Positions 1 to 8,216 of a stretch of DNA of 64,000 nucleotides are shown in pieces. The notes beneath the pieces are model-generated. The model was given only the letters and a program-made list of their open reading frames with translations, ran no database searches and was not told the origin of the DNA. The stretch spans positions 124,001 through 188,000 of the forward strand of contig NZ_JAUTWS010000002.1 in assembly GCF_030657435.1 (NCBI RefSeq), in the 5' to 3' direction. A program made the position numbers and the translations under genes. The first letter of the stretch is position 1. Each line of letters starts with the position of its first letter. This DNA comes from Paracraurococcus lichenis (GTDB lineage Bacteria > Pseudomonadota > Alphaproteobacteria > Acetobacterales > Acetobacteraceae).

Positions 1-2
1 TC

Positions 3-398
3 GCGGGCCATGCCCGGGTGCTGCGGGAGGGCGGCGTGCCGGTGGCCTCGGGCGAGAATCTCCGCTCCCTCTGGGACTTCCAGGCGCTGATCGCCGCGGG
101 CGGCGTCAGCTATCCGGAGCCGGACGTGACGAATTGCGGCGGCGTCACCGCCTTCATGAAGGTCGCGCACCTGGCCGAGGCCTTCCATCTGCCGGTCACC
201 AGCCATGGCGCGCATGACGTGACGGTGCAGTTGCTCGCTGCCTGCCCGAACGCCTCCTACCTCGAGGCGCATGGCTTCGGCCTCGACCGCTACATCGCCG
301 AGCCGCTGCGGATCAAGGAGGGGCTGGCCGTGGCGCCGGACCGGCCGGGGCACGGGATCGCCTTCGACTGGGCGGGGCTCGCGGCGCTGCGGGGGTGA
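3..398 (+). CDS. Enolase-superfamily (mandelate racemase/muconate lactonizing-like) protein, C-terminal part only
   Basis: The gene enters from the left edge, so its start and most of the barrel domain are missing; about 131 residues remain. The reading frame is open from the first bases. The fragment shows the end of an enolase-superfamily TIM barrel: PVASGENL matches the strand carrying a late catalytic or metal-adjacent acid, then DVTNCGGVTAF, then TSHGAHDV with the histidine typical of the mandelate racemase subgroup. It ends in the usual short capping segment. Family members abstract a proton alpha to a carboxylate and dehydrate or racemise sugar acids or related substrates. The substrate cannot be told from this fragment. 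A hairpin-rich, gene-free stretch follows. Confidence 0.85.
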   Translation, partial: AGHARVLREGGVPVASGENLRSLWDFQALIAAGGVSYPEPDVTNCGGVTAFMKVAHLAEAFHLPVTSHGAHDVTVQLLAACPNASYLEAHGFGLDRYIAEPLRIKEGLAVAPDRPGHGIAFDWAGLAALRG

Positions 399-721
399 GC
401 GGGCGGGTGTCGAGGTGCTGGTGCGGCCTTCGGCCCCGGGACCATGGCGCCCGACCCGGCGCGGGGCGGCCCGCGGCGCTTCGGCACCCGTGTCATCGGC
501 AATGGCCGCCACGACCGGCCGGCGGGGCAGGGCCGGCGACCGGACGCAGCCGGCTTCGATGCCGGGCGCGCCGGAGAACCGAGCCGCGGGGCCGGGCTAA
601 GCAAACCCCTCGGGGTTTGCGCTGCAACAAAACCCTAAGCAGGCTTTCGCTTCGCAGGGTTGGGCCGAACGAAGTGTGGCCCAACCCGCGAAAGTCTGCT
701 TAGGCGCGCATCGGGCTCGGC
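399..721. other. Intergenic stretch with two hairpin-forming elements
   Basis: No convincing gene lies here. The left part is ordinary GC-rich spacer. From 597 onward it contains a 9-bp-stem palindrome (601-620) and a longer imperfect inverted repeat (634-704), annotated separately. Neither is followed by a clear T-run. The downstream gene starts at 722, so its promoter would have to lie in or just beside the repeat. Confidence 0.5.
597..704. repeat. REP-like palindromic element (two hairpins sharing a CTAAGCA end)
   Basis: Seen directly: a perfect 9-bp stem with a 2-nt loop at 601-620 (GCAAACCCC-TC-GGGGTTTGC), then a long imperfect inverted repeat at 634-704. The outer arms CCTAAGCAG/CTGCTTAGG pair perfectly. 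The inner arms pair through GCTTTCGC and GGGTTGGGCC, with a 6-nt bulge on the left arm. The heptamer CTAAGCA occurs at 597, at 635 and inverted at 697. This bounded, repeatedly palindromic layout resembles REP/BIME elements of high-GC proteobacteria. Only one copy is in the window, so dispersal is inferred. Confidence 0.5.
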
Positions 722-1210
722 ATGATCCTCTTCCTCTACGGCACGCTGCTGCATCCCGCGGTGCTCGAGGCGCAGGCCGGGCAGCGCGGCCTCGGCCGGC
801 GGCTGCGGCCGGCGCGGCTCGATGGCTGGGCGCGTGTCGGGCTCCGCGGGACGCCCTATCCGACCCTGGTGACGCGGCCGGGCGCGGCGACGGAGGGCGC
901 GGTGCTGCGCGTCGGACCGGCCGCGCTTGCCCGCCTCGCCGCCTATGAGGGGGCCTTCTACCGGCTGCTGCCGGTGCGGGTCGCCACGGCGCGCGGCCCG
1001 GTGCGGGCGCGGTCCTGGGTGGCGCAGCGCTGGCGCGCAAGCGGGCGGGCATGGTCGCCTGGACCGGCGCCGAGGGGCCGGCGAGACCCGTCCGGCATGC
1101 CCGCCGGCGGGTGGCCGGCGGCGGTCCATCCTGCGGGAAGCGATCTCCTCGGGCCGGCGCGACCCTCGGCCGCGTATTCCCCTGGCCTGGGCGGCCGCCC
1201 GGCACCGTGA
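722..1210 (+). CDS. Gamma-glutamylcyclotransferase-like (AIG2/GGCT fold) protein
   Basis: The N-terminus carries the family signature FLYGTL, which forms the glycine-rich substrate loop. An AAYEGAFY segment holds the glutamate expected to act as general acid/base, and the compact beta fold runs to about residue 108. Family members cyclise gamma-glutamyl amines or peptides to 5-oxoproline, although many bacterial AIG2 proteins have unknown substrates. The last 50 or so residues (rich in P, G, R) do not look like the family and may be a relaxed tail or the result of an old frameshift. The stop overlaps the next gene's GTG start (GTGA), suggesting translational coupling. The start follows a GC-rich leader with no strong ribosome site. 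Confidence 0.75.
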   Translation: MILFLYGTLLHPAVLEAQAGQRGLGRRLRPARLDGWARVGLRGTPYPTLVTRPGAATEGAVLRVGPAALARLAAYEGAFYRLLPVRVATARGPVRARSWVAQRWRASGRAWSPGPAPRGRRDPSGMPAGGWPAAVHPAGSDLLGPARPSAAYSPGLGGRPAP

Positions 1211-1767
1211 CCCCGGCCGATCTCGCCGGCCTGCTCGCGGCCGAGCCGCGGCTGCGAGACCCGCTCCGCGCCGTCGCCGCACTCGGCCTGCCGCAGGCCT
1301 GGATCGGCGCCGGCTTCCTGCGGAACGCGGCCTGGGACGCGCTGGCCGGCCTGCCCTTCGGCGCCAATCCGCCGGGCGACATCGACGTCGTCTGGTTCGA
1401 TACTGGCCGGGCCGATTCGGCCACCGATGTCGCGATCGAGGCCATTCTGCGCGCCGCCCTGCCGGGCGTGCCCTGGTCCGTGAAGAACCAGGCGCGCATG
1501 GCGGCGCGGAACGGCGATGCGCCCTATGCCGGCGTGGCGGACGCCGTGTCCCGCTGGCCGGAGACGGCCACCGCCGTGCTGGCGCGCTGGAACGGGGCGG
1601 GGGTGGACCTCGCCGCCCCTTGGGGCCTGGACGACCTGCTGGGCCGGGTGGTCCGGCCGACGCCGGGCTTCGCGGCCGGGGCGGTGAAGCATGCCGTCTT
1701 CCTCGCGCGTTGCCGCGAGAAGCGCTGGACCGAACGCTGGTCGGGGTTGCGGATCCTGGGCGGCTGA
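1207..1767 (+). CDS. Nucleotidyltransferase-family protein (COG3575/DUF925 type)
   Basis: This 186-residue protein has the features of the DUF925 nucleotidyltransferase-like family: IGAGFLRNAAWD near residue 36, then GDIDVVWFD near residue 60, where the paired acids would bind metal in a pol-beta-type active site. No substrate is established for the family. The GTG start is chosen because it overlaps the preceding stop as GTGA and gives the natural N-terminus MTPADLAGLL. An in-frame ATG at 1051 would add a proline/arginine-rich stretch with no family character. It forms a two-gene unit with the AIG2-like gene. Confidence 0.75.
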   Translation: MTPADLAGLLAAEPRLRDPLRAVAALGLPQAWIGAGFLRNAAWDALAGLPFGANPPGDIDVVWFDTGRADSATDVAIEAILRAALPGVPWSVKNQARMAARNGDAPYAGVADAVSRWPETATAVLARWNGAGVDLAAPWGLDDLLGRVVRPTPGFAAGAVKHAVFLARCREKRWTERWSGLRILGG

Positions 1768-2087
1768 CCGGCGGCGCGTGAGGCCGGGCGGGCCGGCACG
1801 GCCATTCGCCATACCTTCGAACCGTGCCGTTCGTCCGGCGGCCCGCGGGCCGGCCCTGCCGTCGTCAGTTGGGGCGCATCCAGGAGCCCGATGGTCGCCG
1901 GCGCAACCGGACATGGGCGATCGCTGCCATTCGCAGGCGGCGCCCGCGGCGCGGACGGGACGGCAGGCGCCCGGTCCGGTCAGCGGGATGCCGGAGCCGG
2001 TCCGGGCGGCGCCAACCTTGCCGCTTGCGCCAGAGAATTTTTCGATATATCTAAGATGCAGCATAGATGTGCTGAACAGGAGACGTC
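1768..2087. other. Intergenic stretch carrying the promoter of the padR gene
   Basis: There is no credible gene in these 320 bases. The last 65 bases become AT-rich and hold a promoter-like pair and palindromes (annotated separately). The rest is GC-rich spacer with nothing recognisable. Confidence 0.5.
2025..2057 (+). promoter_or_regulatory. Promoter with overlapping palindromes, candidate PadR autoregulatory operator
   Basis: TTGCGC at 2025-2030 and TATCTA at 2048-2053 are separated by 17 bp, a good sigma-70-type arrangement 35 bp before the padR start. Two palindromes sit over the -10 box: GATATATC (2044-2051) and ATCT-A-AGAT (2049-2057). PadR-family repressors commonly bind AT-rich dyads in their own promoter, so autoregulation is inferred. 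The binding site itself is not proven. Confidence 0.5.
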
Positions 2088-2684
2088 ATGCACCACGGAC
2101 ACCCCCATCACCGACATCCCCATCACGGTCACCATCGCCACGGCCATGACCGCCGCTTCGCCCGGCGCGAGCATGGCCTCGACCTCCACCCCTTCGGCCA
2201 TGGACGGCATGGCCGCGGCGGCGGCCGCTTCTTCGCCAGCGGCGACCTGCGGCTGGTCATCCTGCAACTGATCGCCGAGAAGCCCCGGCACGGCTACGAG
2301 CTCATCAAGGGCATCGAGGAGCGGGTGGGCGGCGCCTATAGCCCGAGCCCCGGCGTGATCTATCCGACCCTCACCCTGCTCGAGGACCTCGGCCATGTCG
2401 CGGCCGAGGCCGGGGAGGGCGGCGGCAAGCGGCTGCACCGCATCACCGAGGAAGGGCGCGCCTTCCTCGAGGCCAACCGCCCGGCGGTGGAAGCCTTGCT
2501 CGCCCGCATGGCCGAGGCCGGGCGGCGCCACGGCGGCGAGCCTGCGCCGCAGGTCCTCCGGGCCATGGAGAACCTCAAGATGGCGCTTCGCCTCCGGCTC
2601 GGCCGCGGCCCGCTGACCGAGGAACAGGCCAATGCCATCGCCGCCGCGCTCGACGCCGCCGCGACCGGCGTGGAGCGCGCCTGA
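2088..2684 (+). CDS. PadR-family transcriptional regulator with a histidine-rich N-terminus (YqjI-like)
   Basis: The first 20 residues contain 12 histidines, followed by more His up to about residue 42. A PadR winged-helix domain spans about residues 48-125, recognisable by LVILQLIAEKPRHGYEL and SPGVIYPTLTLLEDLG. A C-terminal dimerisation helix region follows. The layout matches E. coli YqjI, a nickel/iron-responsive PadR protein with a His-rich N-terminus that represses a ferric reductase gene. Metal sensing here is inferred from that resemblance. A GGAG ribosome site (AACAGGAGACGTC) precedes the ATG. Its stop overlaps the next start (TGATG), coupling it to the DUF2218 gene. Confidence 0.85.
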   Translation: MHHGHPHHRHPHHGHHRHGHDRRFARREHGLDLHPFGHGRHGRGGGRFFASGDLRLVILQLIAEKPRHGYELIKGIEERVGGAYSPSPGVIYPTLTLLEDLGHVAAEAGEGGGKRLHRITEEGRAFLEANRPAVEALLARMAEAGRRHGGEPAPQVLRAMENLKMALRLRLGRGPLTEEQANAIAAALDAAATGVERA

Positions 2685-3007
2685 TGCCGGCCGCCGAGGC
2701 GCGCGTCGCCATTGCCATGCCGGGCCGTTACCTGACCCAGCTCTGCAAGCATTTCCGGCACAGGCGGCCGGTCACCCTGGCGGAGGGGCAGGGGCGGATC
2801 GACTTCGCCGACGGCACCTGCACGCTGGCCGCCGAGGAGGCGGTGCTGGTCCTCCGCGTGACCGCCGCCGAGGCGGCAGCGATGCCGGCGCTGCAGGACG
2901 TCGTCGCCCGGCACCTCCTGCGCTTCGCCTTCCGCGACCCGCCGGAGATCCGCTGGGTCCCGGCGACGGAGCCGGAGGCGGCGCCATCCTCCCCCGTGGC
3001 CGGCTGA
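2684..3007 (+). CDS. DUF2218-domain protein
   Basis: The 107-residue product starts with the typical DUF2218 region: RYLTQLCKHFRHR, followed by alternating beta segments and RHLLRFAFRD near residue 83. DUF2218 occurs alone or fused to siderophore-interacting FAD reductases of the YqjH/ViuB type; its biochemical role is unsettled. Coupling to a YqjI-like PadR gene by a 1-bp stop/start overlap fits an iron or nickel homeostasis unit. No reductase follows here, so the protein may act alone or on a partner elsewhere. Confidence 0.75.
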   Translation: MPAAEARVAIAMPGRYLTQLCKHFRHRRPVTLAEGQGRIDFADGTCTLAAEEAVLVLRVTAAEAAAMPALQDVVARHLLRFAFRDPPEIRWVPATEPEAAPSSPVAG

Positions 3008-3150
3008 CGGCCCGGCCATCCCCTGCTGGCGGCGCGGCCGCCGTCGCCTTCGCTGCCCTGCTTGCGCCAGATCATGCCTGGGCAGTCGCCCGATGCCGCA
3101 GCCTGTGCAACCCTGCTGGAAAATCACCGCCTGACCGGAGTCTCCTGTCC

Positions 3151-4257
3151 ATGCTGCAGCCGCCGCCCGCCGAACCGGGCATGATGGAGGAGGAGGTCGA
3201 TACCCCCGCCCTGGTCCTCGACCTCGACGCCTTCGAGGCGAACCTGGACGCCATGGCCGCCCTGCTCGCGCCCACCGGCACGAAGCTGCGGGCGCATGCG
3301 AAGACCCACAAATCGGCGGTCATCGCCCGGCTGCAGATGGCGCGCGGCGCGGTGGGCCAATGCGTGCAGAAGGTGGCGGAGGCCGAGGCGCTGGCCTGGG
3401 GCGGCGTGCCGGACATCCTGGTCAGCAACCAGGTGGTGGGCGCGGTCAAGCTGGCGCGCCTCGCCGCGCTGGCCCGCATCGCCGAGGTCGCGGTCTGCGC
3501 CGACGACCCGGCCCAGGTCGCCGAGATCGCCGCCGCCGCCGAGGCGGCCGGCACGCGCCTGCCCGTCCTGGTCGAGATCGACTGCGGCGCCTCCCGCTGC
3601 GGCGTCGAGCCGGGGCCGGAGGCGGTGGCCCTGGCCGAGCGGATCGCCGCCAGCCCGCATCTCCGCTTCGGCGGGCTGCAGAGCTATCACGGCAGCGCCC
3701 AGCACCGGCGCAGCCCCGGCGAGCGCGAGGCGGCCATCGCCCATGCCGCGGAGGTGACGCGCCGGACGGTGGAGCAGCTTCGCCAGCGCGGCCTCGACTG
3801 CCCGATCGTCGGCGGCGGCGGCACCGGCACCTTCGCGCTGGAGGCGGCGAGCGGCGTCTATACCGAGATCCAGGCCGGCTCCTACGCCTTCATGGATGCC
3901 GACTATGCGCGGAACGAGGTGCCCCCGCCCTTCCGGCAGAGCCTCTTCGTGCTGTCCACGGTGATGAGCCGGGCGGTGCCGGGCGTCGCGGTGCTGGATG
4001 CCGGCCACAAGGCGGTGGCGGTCGATTCCGGCCTGCCGCTGGTGCATGGCCGGCCGGGGCTGCGCTACGCCTCGGCCTCGGACGAGCATGGCAAGCTGCT
4101 GGTCGAGGACGGCGCGGCGCCGGCGCTCGGCGAAAAGCTGCGGCTGGTGCCCGGCCATTGCGACCCGACGGTCGACCGCTACGATTGGTATGTCGGCGTG
4201 CGGAACGGACGGGTCGAGTGCCTCTGGCCCATCGCGGCGCGCGGGGCGATGGCCTGA
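3151..4257 (+). CDS. PLP-dependent D-threonine aldolase / D-3-hydroxyaspartate aldolase-like enzyme (alanine racemase fold III)
   Basis: This 368-residue enzyme has the fold-type III N-terminal barrel. RAHAKTHKS near residues 48-55 holds the lysine that forms the Schiff base with PLP. The phosphate-binding loop GGGGTGTF follows around residue 220. A C-terminal beta domain contains PGHCDPTVDRYDW (H336, D338), the metal-binding pair of D-threonine aldolases and D-serine dehydratases of this family. Expected reactions are retro-aldol cleavage of D-beta-hydroxy amino acids or D-Ser/D-Thr dehydration; sequence alone does not separate them. The ATG at 3151 is chosen. ATGs at 3181 and 3184, just before the conserved VDTPALVLD, are alternatives. 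Confidence 0.85.
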   Translation: MLQPPPAEPGMMEEEVDTPALVLDLDAFEANLDAMAALLAPTGTKLRAHAKTHKSAVIARLQMARGAVGQCVQKVAEAEALAWGGVPDILVSNQVVGAVKLARLAALARIAEVAVCADDPAQVAEIAAAAEAAGTRLPVLVEIDCGASRCGVEPGPEAVALAERIAASPHLRFGGLQSYHGSAQHRRSPGEREAAIAHAAEVTRRTVEQLRQRGLDCPIVGGGGTGTFALEAASGVYTEIQAGSYAFMDADYARNEVPPPFRQSLFVLSTVMSRAVPGVAVLDAGHKAVAVDSGLPLVHGRPGLRYASASDEHGKLLVEDGAAPALGEKLRLVPGHCDPTVDRYDWYVGVRNGRVECLWPIAARGAMA

Positions 4258-4550
4258 GCCTGCCCTGCGGCGCGCGGGCCTGACCCGCGCGCGGCGCTGG
4301 CGGACACGAACGATCCCCCACCGGCGCGATGGCAGGTCGGTGTGGCCTGGCCGGGGATCCGGGCGCGCGTCGCAGGCTTCGGCCTTCCCCGGAGGCCGCC
4401 CCCGCGGCTGGCGCGCAACCGGCCTTCTGTGTACGATATCCAGAGGGTAGGGTGCGCCGATCCGGTGATGCCGGCAGCGGAGGAGGCGTGCATGGCGCGC
4501 GACCGACGTCGTCCACCAGGCCTACCGCCCACGACCCCGCGCAGGCCGCC

Positions 4551-7500
4551 ATGACCGAGATCGCGGCCTGGCTGCGGAGCCTCGGCCTCGACCACTATGT
4601 CGAGGCCTTCGGGCGGAACAACATCGACCCCGGGCTGCTGCCCTCCCTCACGGCCGAGGACCTGAAGGAGATCGGCGTCGCCTCGGTCGGCCATCGCCGC
4701 CGGCTGCTCGATGCCATCGCCGCCCTGCGCGGACCGTCCGCGCCCTTGCCCGCGGCACCGCCCGACCCGCTGGCCGACCCGCCGGCCGAGGCCGCGGCCG
4801 AGCGGCGGCGGGTTACCGTGCTCTTCTGCGACCTCGCCGACTCCACCGCGCTCGCCGCCCGCCTCGACCCCGAGGACCTGCGCGCCGCCATGGCCGGCTA
4901 TCACCGCACCGTCTCCGCCGTCATCGAGGCGCATGGCGGCTACATCGCCAAGTTCCTCGGCGACGGCGTGCTGGCCTATTTCGGCTGGCCGCGCGCCGGG
5001 GAGGACGATGCGGAGCGCGCCGTGCGCGCCGGCCTCGCCGCGACGGCCGCCGTCGCCGGGCTCGACCTGCCCACCGCCGGCCCACTGGTCGCCCGCGTCG
5101 GCATCGCCACCGGCGAGGTGGTGGTGGGCGACCTGCTGGGCGAGGGCGAGGCGCGCGAGCGCGCCATGGTCGGCGCCACGCCCAACCTCGCGGCACGGCT
5201 GCAGGCCATGGCCGCGCCCGGCACCGTGCTGGCCTGCCCCGTCACCCGCCGCCTCACCGGCACCCTCTTCGACTGGGAGGCGCTGGGGCCGCAGGCGCTG
5301 AAGGGCCTGGGCGAGGCGGTGCTGCCCTCCCGCGCGCTCGCCGAGAGCAGCGTCGAGAGCCGCTTCGAGGCGCTGCGCCGCGGCCTCGCGGTGCCGCTGG
5401 TGGGGCGGGAGGAGGAACTGGAATTGCTGCTCCGCCGCTGGCGCCGCGCCCGCGCCGGGGAGGGGCAGGTGGTGCTGCTGCGGGGCGAAGCCGGCATCGG
5501 CAAGTCCCGGCTCGCCGCGACGCTGCGCGAGGCGCTGGCCGAATCCGGGGAGCCGCACCGGGCGCTCACCTTCTCCTGCCAGCCGCAGGCGCGGGACAGC
5601 GCGCTGCAGCCGGTGATCCTGCGGATGGAGCGCGCCGCCGGGCTGCTGCCGGAGGATCCGCCGGAGGCGCGGCTGGCCAAGCTCGAGGCCATCCTGCTGC
5701 CGCTCGCCCCGCCGCCCGAGCATGTCGCGGCGATCGCCGAGCTGCTCTCCGTCCCGACCCTCGGCCGCTGGCCGGCGCCCGACCCCGCGCCGCAGAAGCG
5801 GCGGGAGGTGCTGCTGGCCGCGCTCGCCACCCGCATCCGCGCGCTCGCGGCCCGCCGGCCGTTGCTGGTGCTGGTCGAGGACGCCCACTGGATCGACCCC
5901 ACGACCCGCGAGCTGCTCGACCTGCTGGTGACCGAGGGGATGGCGATCGCCTGCCTGCTGGTCGTCACCCACCGGCCGGAATTCGAGGCCTCCGCCTGGC
6001 TCGGCCACCCGCATGTCACGCCGCTGCAGGTCAACCGCCTGACGGTGGCCGAGCACGCCCTGCTGCTCCGCCGCCTCACCCGCGGCAAGCCGCTGCCGGC
6101 CGAGCTGGAGGCGGAGATCCTGGCGCGCAGCGACGGCGTGCCGCTCTTCGTCGAGGAGCTCGGCCGCGCCGTGCTGGAGGGCGAGCTGCTGCGCGAGGAG
6201 GAGGACCGCTGGGTGCTGGAGGGGCCGCTGCCGCCGCTCGCGGTGCCGGCCAGCCTGCAGGCCTCGCTGATGGCGCGGCTCGACCGCGCGCCGGCGCTGC
6301 GGGAGGTGGCGCTGGCCGCCTCGGTCCTCGGGCGCGAGTTCACCTACCCGGTGGTGGCCGAGGTCGCCGCCCTGCCGCCGGCGCGGCTGGAGGAGGGGCT
6401 GGCGCAGCTCGAGGCCTCCGGCCTGCTGCACCGGATCGGCACGCCGCCCGCCGCGCGCTACGCCTTCCGGCATGCCCTGCTGCAGGACGCCGCCTATGGC
6501 ACCCTGCTGCGGGAGCGCCGGCGGCTCCTGCACCACCGCGCCGCCGAGGCGATCGCGCGGCTCAGGCCCGAACTCGCCGAGCGCGCGCCGGAGGTGCTGG
6601 CGCGCCACCGCGCCGCGGCGGGCGATGCGCGGGAGGCGATCGCGCTCTACCGCCGCGCCGGCGAGCGCTCCGCGGCCCGGCTGGCGCTCCGCGAGGCGCG
6701 GGCGCAGCTCACCGCCGCGCTCGAACTGCTCGAGGGCCTGCCCTGCGATGCCGCACGGGACCGGCTGGAGCTCGAGTTGCGCACCACCCTGGCCGTCGCC
6801 CTCACCTGGCTGGAAGGGCAGGCGGCGAGCGCGGGCGGCGAGGCCTATGCCCGGGCCTGCGATCTCGCCTGCCGCCTCGGCGAGACGGCCCGGCTGGTCC
6901 CGCTGCTCGGCGGGCTCGCCGTGCACCACATCAACCGGGCCGCGCCGGAGCTGGCGGGACGGCTGGCGGAGGAGATGCTGCAGCGGGCCCGGGCCGCGGG
7001 CGATGCCGCCGGGGAGCTCTCGGCGGAGCGGGTGCTGGGCTACGCGCTGTTCAAGCAGGGGCGGCTGGCGGCGGCGGAGACGCATCTGCGGCGCGTGCTC
7101 GACCGCTTCGAGGCCGGCCGGCACCGGGCCGTCGGCGCCGGCTTCCCGATGGACACGCGCATCGGCGCGCTGGTCTGGCAGGCCAATACCCTCCTCCTGC
7201 TCGGCCGGCCGGAGCAGGGCGCCGCCTGCAGCCGGACGGCGCTGGCGGAGGCCGAGGCGCTGCAGAACGTGCAGGCGCAGGTAACGGCGCTCACCTCGGC
7301 CGGCTGCGCCTTCCACTGCTTCGCCCGCGACCCGGAGGCCGTGCTGCGGCATGCCGCGGCGCTGGAGGGGCTGAACCAGCGGGCCCCGGCCTTCCGCGAC
7401 GTCGCCCGGATCTATCGCGGCTGGGCCCTGGCGGCGCATCCCGAGGGCGATCCGGCGGAGGGCATCGCGCGCATGGAGGAGGCGCTGGCCGACTACCGCG

Positions 7501-7988
7501 CGAGCGGGGCCGGCACGGTGGTGCTGCACGCCCTCGGCCTGGTCGCCGATGCCTGCCGGCGGACCGGCCGGGTGTCGCGCGGCCTGGACCGGGTGGCGGA
7601 GGCCCTGGCGCTGGCCGAGGCGGGCGGCGACCGGGTGCAGGAGGCGGAGCTGCACCGGATCCGCGGCGAGTTGCTGCGGCTCCGCCCCGGCGGGGAGGCC
7701 GAAGCGAGCTTCCGCCGCGCGCTCGGCGTGGCGCGGGCGCAGCAGGCGCTGCTGTGGGAGCTGCGGGCGGCGGTCTCGCTGGCGCGGCTCTGGCGCGACC
7801 GGGGCCGGATGGCGGCGGCGCGCGGCCTGCTCGGCCCGGTCTGGCGCCGGTTCACGGAAGGATTCGGTTTCGCTGACCTCGTTGAGGTGCAGGCCCTGAT
7901 GGAGGAACTGGGCCCCGGGCCGGAGGAGCCGGAGGGGAGGCCGCCCTGCGATCCCGACTATGCCGCGGGGCCGGTCCCGGCCCGTTGA
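4551..7988 (+). CDS. SAM domain - class III adenylate cyclase - STAND-like ATPase - TPR-rich regulator
   Basis: This multidomain signalling protein of 1145 residues begins with a SAM domain (residues 1-60: WLRSLGLDHYVEAF, then LTAEDLKEIGV). A class III cyclase catalytic domain spans about 85-255, with metal aspartates D94 (FCDLADST) and D138 (FLGDG) and the downstream PNLAARL transition-state segment. An AAA/STAND-type ATPase follows, with Walker A GEAGIGKS (312-319) and Walker B LVLVEDAH (about 439-446). A long helical, TPR-like C-terminal half completes it. Known relatives couple nucleotide binding to cyclase or scaffold output; the effector is unknown. The start was placed at MTEIAAWL because the upstream in-frame extension to 4329 lacks domain character. 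No membrane segment is evident, so a cytoplasmic site is expected. Confidence 0.85.
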   Translation: MTEIAAWLRSLGLDHYVEAFGRNNIDPGLLPSLTAEDLKEIGVASVGHRRRLLDAIAALRGPSAPLPAAPPDPLADPPAEAAAERRRVTVLFCDLADSTALAARLDPEDLRAAMAGYHRTVSAVIEAHGGYIAKFLGDGVLAYFGWPRAGEDDAERAVRAGLAATAAVAGLDLPTAGPLVARVGIATGEVVVGDLLGEGEARERAMVGATPNLAARLQAMAAPGTVLACPVTRRLTGTLFDWEALGPQALKGLGEAVLPSRALAESSVESRFEALRRGLAVPLVGREEELELLLRRWRRARAGEGQVVLLRGEAGIGKSRLAATLREALAESGEPHRALTFSCQPQARDSALQPVILRMERAAGLLPEDPPEARLAKLEAILLPLAPPPEHVAAIAELLSVPTLGRWPAPDPAPQKRREVLLAALATRIRALAARRPLLVLVEDAHWIDPTTRELLDLLVTEGMAIACLLVVTHRPEFEASAWLGHPHVTPLQVNRLTVAEHALLLRRLTRGKPLPAELEAEILARSDGVPLFVEELGRAVLEGELLREEEDRWVLEGPLPPLAVPASLQASLMARLDRAPALREVALAASVLGREFTYPVVAEVAALPPARLEEGLAQLEASGLLHRIGTPPAARYAFRHALLQDAAYGTLLRERRRLLHHRAAEAIARLRPELAERAPEVLARHRAAAGDAREAIALYRRAGERSAARLALREARAQLTAALELLEGLPCDAARDRLELELRTTLAVALTWLEGQAASAGGEAYARACDLACRLGETARLVPLLGGLAVHHINRAAPELAGRLAEEMLQRARAAGDAAGELSAERVLGYALFKQGRLAAAETHLRRVLDRFEAGRHRAVGAGFPMDTRIGALVWQANTLLLLGRPEQGAACSRTALAEAEALQNVQAQVTALTSAGCAFHCFARDPEAVLRHAAALEGLNQRAPAFRDVARIYRGWALAAHPEGDPAEGIARMEEALADYRASGAGTVVLHALGLVADACRRTGRVSRGLDRVAEALALAEAGGDRVQEAELHRIRGELLRLRPGGEAEASFRRALGVARAQQALLWELRAAVSLARLWRDRGRMAAARGLLGPVWRRFTEGFGFADLVEVQALMEELGPGPEEPEGRPPCDPDYAAGPVPAR

Positions 7989-8216
7989 CGCCCCGGCGTG
8001 GCCCAGCGCCGGTCCGCTGGCGGGAGAGGCCGCGATGCCGTCGCGTGCGGCGCCTGGCCGGAAGGCGGGATGGACGGCATCGCCCATCGGACGGAGCGGC
8101 CGCTTCAGCGCCTCGCGCCAGAGCCGCAAGGGGCCGCCTGCGGCAGGGGCGCCTTGCCCGTCGGGCCGGCCGGTTCAGGCCTCCGCGCCGCGCAGCGCTG
8201 CGGTCATCGGGCCGGC

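Noticed and set aside
4179..8129. A 1316-codon open frame on the minus strand opposite the cyclase-ATPase gene
   Set aside because: Its sequence is a low-complexity run of Gly, Arg, Ala and Gln without domains. The plus strand encodes clear SAM, cyclase and ATPase motifs; long antisense frames are expected at this GC content.
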